The notes under the pieces are model-generated. The model worked only from the letters and a program-made list of their open reading frames with translations, was not told the DNA's origin and ran no database searches. Below, piece by piece: positions 52,430 through 60,899 of a stretch of 64,000 nt of DNA. How positions within the stretch are numbered: the first letter of the stretch is position 1; each line of letters starts with the position of its first letter. The position numbers were made by a program, and so were the translations under genes. Location: contig CAWIMG010000016.1 of the NCBI GenBank assembly GCA_963837105.1, positions 301,365-365,364 of the forward strand, in the 5' to 3' direction. The DNA comes from UBA9676 sp963837105 (GTDB lineage Bacteria > Actinomycetota > Actinomycetes > Streptosporangiales > Streptosporangiaceae).

Positions 52430-53913
52430 TCATGCACGCCGGGTCGTGCCCGCACGCCAGGTCGTGCCCGCACGCAGGTGTGCCGCGGCTCGGGCCAGCC
52501 GTGCGACACCGTCCGCGATCGCCCGCTCATTGAGATCCGAGTACCCGAAGATGAGGCCGCCCCGCGGCGCCGGCGACAGCCGGTACGGCGACACACCGGC
52601 GACGGCCACTCCTTCCCTGGCCGCCGCCGCGATCAGCACCGCCTCGTCGAGATCCGGCGGCAGCCACGCGACCAGATGCAGGCCAGCGGCGATCCCGGCC
52701 GGTTCCAGCTCGGGCAGGTGCCGGGCCAGCGCGCTCAGGAGTGCATCGCGGCGGGAGCGGTAACCGGGGCGCATGCGCCGCAGATGGCGGTCGAACTCGC
52801 CGCGGGAGAGGAAGTCGGCGAAGGTCAGCTGCTCGATGATGGGGGAGCCGCGGTCAGCCAGCAGCTTGGCCTCGGCGAAGGGCTCGACGAGTTCCGGCGG
52901 CAGGATGAGCCAGCCGAGCCGGAACCCGGGCGCCAGCGTCTTGCTGGCGGTCCCCGCGTAGGCGACGTGGCCTGGACCCAGGCCCTGCATAGCGCCGATC
53001 GGGGCGCGATCGTAGCGGTATTCGGCGTCGTAGTCGTCCTCCAGCACCAGCGCCCCGGTCCGCTGCGCCCAGGTGAGCACCGCGGCCCGGGCCTGGGGGG
53101 AGAGCACTCCCCCGGTCGGCCATTGGTGCGATGGGGTGAGGATGAGGACGTCGGCGTCGAGTCCGGCCACGGCCTCCACGCGCACACCGTCGTCGCCCAC
53201 CGGCACGCCGACCACGCTCAGGCCCAGCGCCTGCGCGATGGGGCGGGCATCGTCCGAGGCCGACGGGTCCTCGACAGCCACGGTTCTGGCGCCGCGGGCA
53301 GCGAGCACTCCCATCAGCAGCGCCACCGCCTGCGCGTAGCCGTTGGTGATGACGGTCATCTCTGGATCGGCGCTGGTCCCCCGCACCCGGTTGAGGTAGG
53401 CGGCGAGCGCCGACCGGAGTTCGACCGCTCCCCGGCCGTCGAGGTAGCCCAGCCGCTCGTCGGCGGCCCCGGTGAGAACCCGGCGCACTGAGCGCAGCCA
53501 GGCGGCCCGCGGGAAGGCGGCGAGGTTGCAGCGGCCGTAGCCGAAGTCGATCACCGGGCGGGGTCCAGGCGGCCGGGCCGACCGCTCAGGCCTGGCTTCG
53601 GCGGCTGGCAGTGCGGAGGCTCGCGGTGCGGGGCTGGCGCAGGCGCCACCTGGGTGTAGCCGCCGCTGCGGCTGGTCAGGTATCCCTCGGCGACGAGCTG
53701 CGCATACGCCTCGACGACAACGCCCCGCGCAACACCCAGCTCAGCTGCCAGGGCGCGGGTCGGCGGGAGCGCAACGCCGGCCGGCAGGGCTCCGGAGCGG
53801 ATCCGCTCGCGGATCGACACCTCGATCTGGCGGTGCAGGGCCCCACCGCTGCTGCGGTCCAGGCCGATCGCCAGCTCCGAGACCGGCGACAAATTGGTCC
53901 TCGATTCCGACAC
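52430..53913 (-). CDS. MocR-family regulator (GntR HTH plus aminotransferase domain), split frame
   Basis: GTG 53913 starts a GntR winged helix (GGALHRQIEVSIRERIRSGA, RALAAELGVARGVVVEAYAQ) and linker to a TGA at 53551. GTG 53554 overlaps it and gives a fold-type I aminotransferase: VITNGYAQAVALLMGVLAAR, EDDYDAEYRYDR, and the PLP lysine in GTASKTLAPGFRLGWL. Normal MocR proteins are one chain, and PARVIDFGYG would join the parts with one added base. So either a frameshift or a true two-gene split with 4-bp overlap. Divergent oxidase gene is the likely target. Confidence 0.82.
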
Positions 53914-53959
53914 AGAACTGGACCTATCATCAGGACCGAATTCTGGAAGCCTGCAAGTC
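53914..53959. promoter_or_regulatory. Divergent mocR/oxidase promoter with GGACC direct repeat
   Basis: The 46-bp gap holds GGACC-N8-GGACC in direct orientation within an AT-richer segment. MocR regulators often bind direct repeats near their own start, so this is the likely operator for both genes. Inference from spacing and family habit. Confidence 0.4.
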
Positions 53960-55306
53960 ATGACTACCAGCGCACGGGTCCCCAGCACCACTCAGCGTTC
54001 ACACTTCGACGGCCAGGTCCTCACGCCTGGCACCCGCGGATACGATGCCGCCCGGTCGGTCTGGAATTCGATGATCGACCATCGCCCGAAGCTGATCGTC
54101 CGGTGTGCCTCGGCCGGCGACGTTGTCACCGCGGTGCGCGCCGCCCGTGAGCACGACCTGGAGATCGGTGTCCGCAGTGGCGGCCACAACATCGCTGGCC
54201 TGGCTGTCCCGGACGGCGGGCTCATGATCGACCTCACCGCGATGGGCCGCGTCACGGTCGATCCGGTCACCTGCCGCGCGCGGGTCCAGGGCGGCGCACT
54301 GCTCGGCGCGCTGGACCGGGCGACGCAGTCGTGCGGCCTGGCCACCACGGCCGGCAACGTCTCGCACACTGGCGTCGGCGGGCTGACACTGGGCGGCGGT
54401 ATGGGCTGGCTGGCCCGCCAGCACGGACTCACCTGCGACAACGTCGTGTCCTGCACCGTCGTCACCGCGGACGGCGACGTCGTGCGCGCTTCCGCCGGTA
54501 AGCACCCCGACCTGTTCTGGGGCCTGCGCGGCGGCGGCGGCAATTTCGGCGTCGTGGTCGAGTTCGAGCTCCGGCTGCATCCCGTTGGCACGCGGACCCT
54601 GGTCGCGGAGCTGGCCTTCCCGCTCGATCGCGCCGCCGCGGCGCTGCGTGGCTGGCGTGACCTGGCCGAGGAAGCCGCCCGCCCGGCCACGATGACCGCC
54701 GACATCTCCGGCGGCAGCATCACGCTCGGATACGTGTGGGCCGGCGACCCGGAGGCAGGCCGCGCGATGCTGCCGGCGCTGCGCTCCATCGGCGTGCCGG
54801 ACGGCGAGGACGTACGCGAGTTCTCCTACCTGGAACTGCAAACCCGGGACGACGACAGCGAGGGCCATTCCTGCCGGCGCTACTGGAAAGGCCACTACCT
54901 CCCGGACCTGTCCGAGGGCGCGATCGCGGCGCTGGTGGACCGCGACCCCGCGGACGCCGCGCTGCCGGATGTCAGTCTCCAGGCTTATGGCGGCGCGATC
55001 GCCGACGTCGATGATGACGCGACGGCGTTCAGCCATCGCCACACGTGCTTCGAGTTCGTCGCCGCCGCGAAATGGAGCGATCCCGGCGAGGACGGCCTGC
55101 GGATGGGAGCCGCACGGCGGGAGGCCGCCAAGCTCGAGCCGTTCGCCGTGGGCGCCTACGTCAACGCGCTCAGCGATGAGGGCGCCCCCGGTGTCCGCCG
55201 CGCCTACTGCGATGCCAAGCGGGCGCGCCTGGCCGCGGTCAAGAATGCCTACGACCCGGTCAACGTCTTCCACCTCAACCACAACATCGCCCCGGCCAGG
55301 CACTGA
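53960..55306 (+). CDS. FAD-binding oxidoreductase (berberine-bridge enzyme type)
   Basis: 448 aa from ATG 53960. PCMH FAD domain: VRCASAGDVVTAVRAAREHD, IGVRSGGHNIAGL (the His site for covalent FAD), VGGLTLGGGMGWLARQHGLT CDNV with Cys as a second covalent link. C-terminal BBE motif AYCDAKRARLAAVKNAYDPV NVFHLNHNI. A bicovalent FAD oxidase of alcohols, sugars or secondary metabolites. Divergent from mocR, which probably controls it. Confidence 0.92.
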   Translation: MTTSARVPSTTQRSHFDGQVLTPGTRGYDAARSVWNSMIDHRPKLIVRCASAGDVVTAVRAAREHDLEIGVRSGGHNIAGLAVPDGGLMIDLTAMGRVTVDPVTCRARVQGGALLGALDRATQSCGLATTAGNVSHTGVGGLTLGGGMGWLARQHGLTCDNVVSCTVVTADGDVVRASAGKHPDLFWGLRGGGGNFGVVVEFELRLHPVGTRTLVAELAFPLDRAAAALRGWRDLAEEAARPATMTADISGGSITLGYVWAGDPEAGRAMLPALRSIGVPDGEDVREFSYLELQTRDDDSEGHSCRRYWKGHYLPDLSEGAIAALVDRDPADAALPDVSLQAYGGAIADVDDDATAFSHRHTCFEFVAAAKWSDPGEDGLRMGAARREAAKLEPFAVGAYVNALSDEGAPGVRRAYCDAKRARLAAVKNAYDPVNVFHLNHNIAPARH

Positions 55307-55396
55307 GCCGACGGCGCCGTCGCCCGCATGCGCCGCACCCTGGCCAGGGGGCGGGCCCGTGGAGACGGCGAATGACCCTGCCTTTATGGTGGACCG

Positions 55397-55831
55397 ATGG
55401 CGGCGGTCAAGCAGATCCAGGTCACCTTCGACTGCGCAGAACCTGAGCGCGTCGCTCGTTTCTGGTGCGAGGTGCTGGGGTACGTCATACCGCCGCCACC
55501 GGAGGGGTTTGCCACCTGGGGCGATTTCGATCGCTCGCTGCCGCCTGAGCATCAGGGTTCAGCGTTCGCATGCATTGATCCCTCAGGTGCAGGCCCGCGG
55601 CTGTTCTTCCAGCGCGTTCCCGAAGGCAAGGTTGTCAAGAACCGGCTGCATCTTGACGTGCGGGCCGGCACCGGGCTCGTGGGTGAGGAGCGCCTGGCCG
55701 CCCTGGAGGCCGAATGCGCGCGACTGGTCCCGCTCGGCGCGGTACGCGTGCGGCTACTGCCCGCCGATGACGTCAACGAGTCGTGCCTGGTGATGCAGGA
55801 CATCGAGGGCAACGAGTTCTGTCTCGACTGA
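55397..55831 (+). CDS. VOC (glyoxalase-like) family protein
   Basis: 144 aa from ATG 55397. VKQIQVTFDCAEPERVARFW CEVLGY opens the vicinal-oxygen-chelate fold; later FFQRVPEGKVVKNRLHLDV and VMQDIEGNEFCLD. The putative metal ligands H (RLHLDV) and E (GNEFCL) are kept. Substrate unknown. Confidence 0.88.
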   Translation: MAAVKQIQVTFDCAEPERVARFWCEVLGYVIPPPPEGFATWGDFDRSLPPEHQGSAFACIDPSGAGPRLFFQRVPEGKVVKNRLHLDVRAGTGLVGEERLAALEAECARLVPLGAVRVRLLPADDVNESCLVMQDIEGNEFCLD

Positions 55832-55923
55832 GTGGCCGCGAACGTGGCGGCTTGCGAGCCGACTGGCGCAGTCCGCCAGCACAAGGGTCGCCGTCCCGCG
55901 GCGCGCCAGCGGTCCTGATCCAG

Positions 55924-57022
55924 CGGTGTAGCCCAGAACGACACCGGCGTCAACGTCGCGCTGTCCGACGGCACGTCGATCCGGGCGGGCTATCTGGTCG
56001 GGTGCGACGGGGGCCGCAGTGTGATCCGAAAGGCGGCCGATATCGAGTTCGCCGGATGGGATCCATCGACGAGCTGGCTCATGGCCGAGGTCGAGATGAC
56101 CGAGAAGCCGGAGTTCGGCCTGCGGCCGGGCGGGGGGATCGGCCCGGCCGAGGGCGGAGATCGGGTTCGGGTCGTCCTGACCGAGCGCCAGGTCGAGCAC
56201 ACCAGCGAGCCCACCTTGCAGGACGTCAGCGAGGCACTCATCGCCGCCGATGGGACAGACTACGGCGTGCACAGCCTGAGCTGGACTTCCCGTTTTACTG
56301 ACAACACCCGGCAGGCGGCGTCGTATCGCAAGGGGCGCATCCTTCTGGCGGGCGATGCAGCACACGTGCATCCCCCGCTTGGTGGTCAAGGTCTCAACAC
56401 CGGTGTCCAGGATGCCGTGAACCTGGGGTGGAAGCTGGCCCAGGTGGTCAAGAAGACATCGCCCCAGAGCCTGCTGGACACCTACCACGGCGAACGTCAT
56501 CCGGTCGGCGCCCGGGTGCTGCAGAACACCATGGCCCAGGTCGCACTGACCAGCCCCGGCGACCGTCACCAGGCCCTGCGCACCATCATGGCCGAGCTAC
56601 TCGGCATGGACGAGCCGCGTCAGAGTATCGCCGCCATGATGTCGGGTCTCGACATCCACTACGACCTCGGACCGGGACATCCCCTGCTCGGACGGCGCAT
56701 GCCCGATCTGGACATCGCGACCGCCGATGGCCCGCTCCGCGTCTATCAACTCCTGCACGGCGCCAAGCCGGTGCTGCTCAACCTCGGTCAGCCACGCGTC
56801 CTTGACATCGCACCTTGGACTGACCGGGTCCAGCTGATCGATGCTGAATATGTCGGTCCGTGGGAGCTTCCGGTCCTGGGCTCAGTCAGCGCCCCGGCCG
56901 CCGTGGTGATCCGCCCTGATGGGTACGTCGCCTGGGTGGGGGATGGCACCGGCACCGGATTGCGCGACACCCTGACCAACTGGTTCGGAGCCGCACCGTC
57001 CGCAGTGGCCGACATCGGGTGA
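55924..57022 (+). pseudogene. FAD-dependent aromatic monooxygenase, 5'-truncated remnant
   Basis: From about 55924 the frame reads SGVAQNDTGVNVALSDGTSI RAGYLVGCDGGRSVIRKAA, the middle of PheA/TfdB-like hydroxylases, then GRILLAGDAAHVHPPLGGQG LNTGVQDAVNLGWKLA (second FAD motif) and the thioredoxin-like end to 57022. About 110-140 N-terminal residues with the GxGxxG FAD site are absent; a TGA stops the frame just upstream. GTG 56021 could start a shorter product, but without the first FAD motif it should not work. The missing 5' end marks a deletion boundary near 55.9 kb. Confidence 0.8.
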
Positions 57023-57089
57023 CTGGGCACCGGCGGGACTGCCAGAGACGCCGGATCAGTACGAGCTCTACGGAGCCATCGCTGTATCC

Positions 57090-57535
57090 AGCCAGACGAT
57101 GGCCTCGGCAGCGCGCGTGCAGGGCCTGATCTTCATCGGCTTCGGACTGTGGCTGGCGCCGCGGACCATCCCGCAAGTGCACCAGCTGCTGGGCTGGGCG
57201 TCGGATGGCGAGCTGATCAAGCGCGTGCAGCGGCTGACCGAGAGCCGCGCCGCGGCCGTGGACACCGCGGCCGCCGACCTGCGAAGGCTGGAGCGGAACC
57301 TGCATGACGGGGCGCAGGCCCGGCTGTTGCGCTGGGCATGAACCTGCGGGCCGGGAACGCCTCATCCCGACCAGCCCGGAGGCCGCGCTCGCGCTGGTGG
57401 CCGAGGCGCGGGAGACATCCGCGCGGGCGCTGACGAGCTGCGCGAGCTGGCGCGGCGTGCACCGCCGGCTGGCCGACGCGGACTCGTGCGCGTGGGGGGC
57501 GCGTGCTCGCCGTGCTGGCCTACCTCAACCCCTGA
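57090..57535 (+). pseudogene. Remnant of a sensor histidine kinase joined to a response-regulator end
   Basis: Reads GLIFIGFGLWLAPRTIPQVH, then LIKRVQRLTESRAAAVDTAA ADLRRLERNLHDGAQARL with the H-box histidine of a NarX/DesK-type kinase. The frame shifts and goes on LIPTSPEAALALVAEARETS ARALT, shifts again, and after about 57490 ends GGRVLAVLAYLNP, typical of the C-terminus of a NarL-type response regulator. The kinase ATPase domain and most of the regulator are missing, so a deletion has fused the two ends. Not functional. Confidence 0.65.
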
Positions 57536-57663
57536 CGCCCGGCCCCGTCCCGTGCGCACGGTTGGCAAACCCGATCGGGGCGCGTTCTGTCTTCCCCGGG
57601 CAACGATGCCGGGGTCAGGACTGATGACAGCCGATCACGGCTCATTCGCCCAGCCGGTCCACA

Positions 57664-57690
57664 TGTCACAGACGGCTGGGCTGTCTCGTC
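57664..57690 (+). promoter_or_regulatory. ECF41-type promoter TGTCACA-N16-CGTC
   Basis: TGTCACA at 57664-57670 and CGTC at 57687-57690 are separated by 16 bp. This is the promoter form described for ECF41 sigma factors (-35 TGTCACA, -10 CGTC), which usually drives their linked COE gene. It lies 42 bp before the epimerase ATG at 57732, and an ECF41 gene follows at 58388. Confidence 0.75.
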
Positions 57691-57731
57691 TCGGGTAGTG
57701 AATGCAGGCACTCGACGGGAAGGTGACGGTC

Positions 57732-58156
57732 ATGCGCGTGTTCGTGGCAGGCGGGACCGGAGCCATCGGGCGGCGGCTGGTGCCGCACCTGGTGGCCCAC
57801 GGCGACCAGGTGACCGCTCGGCGACGGGGCCGGACAAGCTGGGGCGTGCTGGCACAGCTGGGTGCAGACGGTGCGGCGAGCGCTACCGTCCTGGCCGTGG
57901 AGCAAAAGGCGACCGGCGTGTTCAATATCGCCGATGACGAGCCAGCCCCGGCCAGCGAGTGGCTGCCTTATCTGGCCGCGTGCGCAGGGGCCAAGCGGCC
58001 GATGCGGGTCCCACGTGATGGACGGGCTGCTCGCCGGGATGGCGGTGTCAGGTGACCGAGGGGCGCGGCTTCTCCAACGCCAAGGCGAAGCGGGAGCTTG
58101 GCTGGAAACTGCGCTACCCCTCTTGGCGCCAGGGCTTCAAGGAAGAGCTGGCGTGA
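57732..58156 (+). pseudogene. NAD-dependent epimerase (COE partner of ECF41), internal deletion
   Basis: ATG 57732 with GGAAGG upstream gives MRVFVAGGTGAIGRRLVPHL, a good NAD site, to about residue 50 (LAQLGADG). The next residues, ATVLAVEQKATGVFNIADDE PAPASEWLPYLAAC, belong to about residue 205 of such SDRs, so about 150 residues are deleted. After further shifts the C-terminus EGRGFSNAKAKRELGWKLRY PSWRQGFKEELA ends at 58156. A part of the missing middle occurs immediately downstream. It cannot be a working enzyme. Confidence 0.75.
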
Positions 58157-58386
58157 GGCGGTGGCTGAGGCCAGACCGGACGCGATCGTCCACCAGATGA
58201 CCGCGCTTTCCGCAGCGCACGCCGGAAAGCCCGATTTGAAGCACCCCGACCGCTTCTTCGCCGCCACTATCCGGCTGCGCTCGGAGGGGACGGATCACTT
58301 GCTGGCCGCCGCCGAGGCAGCTGGCGTATCCCATATCGTCGCGCAGAGCTTTGGCGCCTTCAACGGCATCCGCGAGGGTGGAGCCG
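58157..58386 (+). pseudogene. Displaced middle segment of the epimerase
   Basis: Right after the epimerase end the sequence encodes REAVAEARPDAIVHQMTALS, GKPDLKHPDRFFAATIRLRS EGTDHLLAAAEAAGVSHIVA QSFGAFNGIREGG. This corresponds to about residues 65-150 of the same SDR family, which the first copy lacks. It has no start of its own and runs straight into the sigma-factor coding sequence at about 58388. Either a shifted segment of one gene or the rest of a second copy. Confidence 0.7.
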
Positions 58387-58387
58387 G

Positions 58388-59301
58388 GCTGAGGAGTTCG
58401 AGCAGCTCCGGCCGCTGCTGTTCTCGATCGCGTACCGCATCCTCGGCAGTGTGAGCGAAGCCGAGGACGCGGTCCAGGACACCTGGCTGCGCTACGAGTC
58501 GTCCCCGGCACAACCCGCCTCGGCCAAGGCCTTCCTGTCCGCCGCTGTCACCCGGATCTCGATCGATTTCCTGCGGTCGGCCCGCGCACGGCGGGAGGAA
58601 TACGTCGGGCAGTGGTTCCCTGAGCCGCTGCTGACCGACCCCTACCAGGACTCCGAGCGGTCGGCAGAGCTGGCCGACTCGGTGTCAATGGCGGCCCTGT
58701 TGCTGCTCGAGCGGCTCAGCCCGCTCGAGCGGGCGGTATTCGTGCTGCGGGAGGTGTTCGGGTTCGGCTTTCCCGAGGTCGCGCTGGCGGTGGGAAGATC
58801 GGAGGCGGCCTGCCGCCAGCCCGCGGCCCGGGCGCGGCGCCACATGGACGCGGGGCGCCCCGGTTCGAGGCGGACCGCCGGGAGCGGGACAAACTGGCGG
58901 CACGGTTCTTCGAAGCGCTCACCGAAGGCGACGTCGGCGCCCTGCGCGAACTGCTCGCCGCTGACGTTCAGATCGTCGCGGACAGCGGCGGCAAGGCCCC
59001 AGCGCTGGCCAGGAGCATCATCGGCGCTGAGAAGGTGGCCCGGGTGCTTGCCTCGGTCTTCCCCTGGCTGGTCCGGATCGACGTGACGGTGCAGTCCCAC
59101 CAGGTGAACGGCCAGCCGGGCGCGATCTTCCGCGACCGGGACGGCAAGGTCCTCAACACGTTGGCGCTCGACATACGCGACGGGCAGATTCAGACGATCC
59201 GCTCGGTGAGCAACCCCGACAAGCTCGGGCACGTAGGTCCGGTGGCAGACGCCTGGGCGGTCGCCCGCGAGGCGAACCAGGCCCGCCGGCCCGCAGATTG
59301 A
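58388..59301 (+). CDS. ECF41 (SigJ-like) sigma factor with SnoaL-like C-terminus; start lost, one frameshift
   Basis: The frame begins AEEFEQLRPLLFSIAYRILG SVSEAEDAVQDTWLRYES (sigma region 2) with no start codon before the epimerase junction; GTG 58451 is the first start and falls inside region 2. Region 4 is ERLSPLERAVFVLREVFGFG FPEVALAVGRSEAACRQ. The frame breaks at a C-run (GGGCGCCCCGG, about 58858) and resumes RERDKLAARFFEALTEGDVG, a SnoaL_2-like domain that in ECF41 factors modulates activity. The upstream epimerase and promoter confirm the ECF41 group. Probably damaged at its 5' end. Confidence 0.8.
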
Positions 59302-59350
59302 CCGGAAGGCCTGACTGCGCTGCGACCCGCGGCAGCCTCTTGCCGCCGGC

Positions 59351-60175
59351 GTGAATTGGCCAGGAATTGTCCGCTTGCATGTTCATACGTGGCGCTTGGC
59401 TGGAGGAGTGCACTCGTCTGCCGCTGCGAGTGCGCAACTCGCTGCTGGTATCGGCTGGTTGCCACCGGATGCGGCGCGCACGACGATGATTGCCATGGCC
59501 ATGGTGTACCGCCTCCCCGCAGGCGCTATGCGGCAGAGCGTCAAGCCCCAGCTGGCCAGCTGGGACCGCGCGGGGCATCCCAGCCAGGTGAAGCTGGCCC
59601 GCTTCCTGGCGCACGTGGACGCGATAGCCGGGCCGGTGCTGGCGAGGGTGAGCGGCCGGGTCGCGGCCGAGCTGATCGTCGGGTTCAGCGATGGCGTCTG
59701 TCTGACTGATGGCGGCCATGACCTGGACAACTACCTGTTCCCGGTCGCTCAGCGGCTGGGCCCGCAGCGGGTGGCAGCCGTCTTCGGGCGCAAGATCCAC
59801 GGGCCTTCGTCACTCGCCGTGGGGCCCGCCCAGCCGGACACGGCCGGGGCCACCGGGCAGTTCTCGGCCCGGATGATGGGGACCTATGAGCGCAGACAGT
59901 GGAAACAACAGCTCCACGACCGGCTTGCAGCGCAGGCAGCCGCCATCGATCCGGGCCCGGTAGGGCTGACAATCGCGCTGACGACCGGGCCGGGCCGCAA
60001 CTGGGCCAGCCTCTGGAAGCCGCTCATCGACGCCTTCGGCCCCGTGCTCGGCGAAGACCCCAACCGGCCGTTCCACCCGCACGATGACCGTATCGTCAGC
60101 CTCGGCCTGCATCACACCATCGACACCGGCATCGCCCACGACGTGATCATCGACGCCTGGTGGACCCACCTGTAG
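59351..60175 (+). CDS. Unrecognised protein, up to 274 aa, with RusA-like motif pattern
   Basis: The start is unclear: GTG 59351, GTG 59408 (next to GGAGGA) or ATG 59495/59498 (MVYRLPAGAMRQSVKPQ). The body has TDGGHDLDNYLFPVAQRLG, RVAAVFGRKIHGPS, and later NWASLWKPLIDAFGPVLG, DDRIVSLGLHHTID. D-L-D-N and K-P-L-I-D...D-D-R-I-V recall RusA-type Holliday junction resolvases, but they are weak and duplicated. No named family can be claimed. It is a single gene between the ECF41 and Erm-like genes. Confidence 0.6.
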   Translation: MNWPGIVRLHVHTWRLAGGVHSSAAASAQLAAGIGWLPPDAARTTMIAMAMVYRLPAGAMRQSVKPQLASWDRAGHPSQVKLARFLAHVDAIAGPVLARVSGRVAAELIVGFSDGVCLTDGGHDLDNYLFPVAQRLGPQRVAAVFGRKIHGPSSLAVGPAQPDTAGATGQFSARMMGTYERRQWKQQLHDRLAAQAAAIDPGPVGLTIALTTGPGRNWASLWKPLIDAFGPVLGEDPNRPFHPHDDRIVSLGLHHTIDTGIAHDVIIDAWWTHL

Positions 60176-60239
60176 CCAACCCCGCCGCCTCTCGCCGCAG
60201 CCATAACGGGGCGCTGCCGCCAGAGGGCTGGTAAACCGA

Positions 60240-60269
60240 TTGCTGCCGTGGGCGGGGTCTTTGTACAGT
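60240..60269 (+). promoter_or_regulatory. Promoter-like TTGCTG-N18-TACAGT, possibly leaderless
   Basis: TTGCTG (60240-60245) and TACAGT (60264-60269) are 18 bp apart and end six bases before ATG 60276. This spacing predicts a transcript that starts at or next to the AUG, i.e. a leaderless mRNA, common in actinobacteria. It supports 60276 as the true start of the methyltransferase. Confidence 0.45.
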
Positions 60270-60275
60270 CACCGC

Positions 60276-60864
60276 ATGCCTGTGTTCGTGATGGTGCGCC
60301 CTGTCCGCGGCAACGCGGTCCCGGCGTGCGTGGGGATGGCATCGGCTCGCTGACGAATGGGCGGCGGCGATCGTCGCTGACGCTGGTGTGCGGCCGGGCG
60401 ATCTGGTGATGGATATCGGGGCCGGTGACGGGGCACTGACCGTCCATCTGGCCGCCGCCGGCGCGCGCGTCCTGGCGGTGGAGCTGCATCCGGCTCGCGT
60501 GCGCAGGCTGCGTGAGCGTTTCGGCGGCGCCGTCACGGTGATCTGTGCCGATATCACCGACCTGCGGCTGCCGCGCCGCCCGTACCGGGTCGTCGCCAGT
60601 CCGCCCTACCGGCATAGCAGCCTGATACTGCGGTCGCTGCTGGCGCCCGGATCCCAGCTGATCTCCGCCGACCTCGTGCTGCAGCACGCGGTTGTCCGCA
60701 GGTACGTATCAGGACAGGCGCCTGGTGCCCAGCGATGGCTGCGCGACTGGCAGCTGAGCACCGGACGGGTACTGCCACGCCGGGCGTTTCACCCGGCGCC
60801 AGCGGTCGGCTCGGCGGTACTAGTCATCCGCCCCCGGCACCGGAAAGCCCACCGCTGCCACTGA
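60276..60864 (+). CDS. Erm-like rRNA adenine N6-methyltransferase family protein (frameshift near N-terminus)
   Basis: From GTG 60388 the clean frame reads RPGDLVMDIGAGDGALTVHL (SAM motif I), LAVELHPARVRRLRERFGG, CADITDLRLPRRPYRVVASP PYRHSS (motif IV) and PRRAFHPAPAVGSAVLVIRP. In the same frame upstream, WGWHRLADEWAAAIVADAGV is also family-like, but no start codon precedes it before a TGA at 60289. ATG 60276 lies in another frame and stops at about 60351, so one indel in between (GCGTGGGGATGG) is likely. May methylate 23S rRNA A2058; resistance is not proven. Confidence 0.75.
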
Positions 60865-60899
60865 CGAACCGCCTGCTGCCAGCCCAGCCCGCTGAGGTG

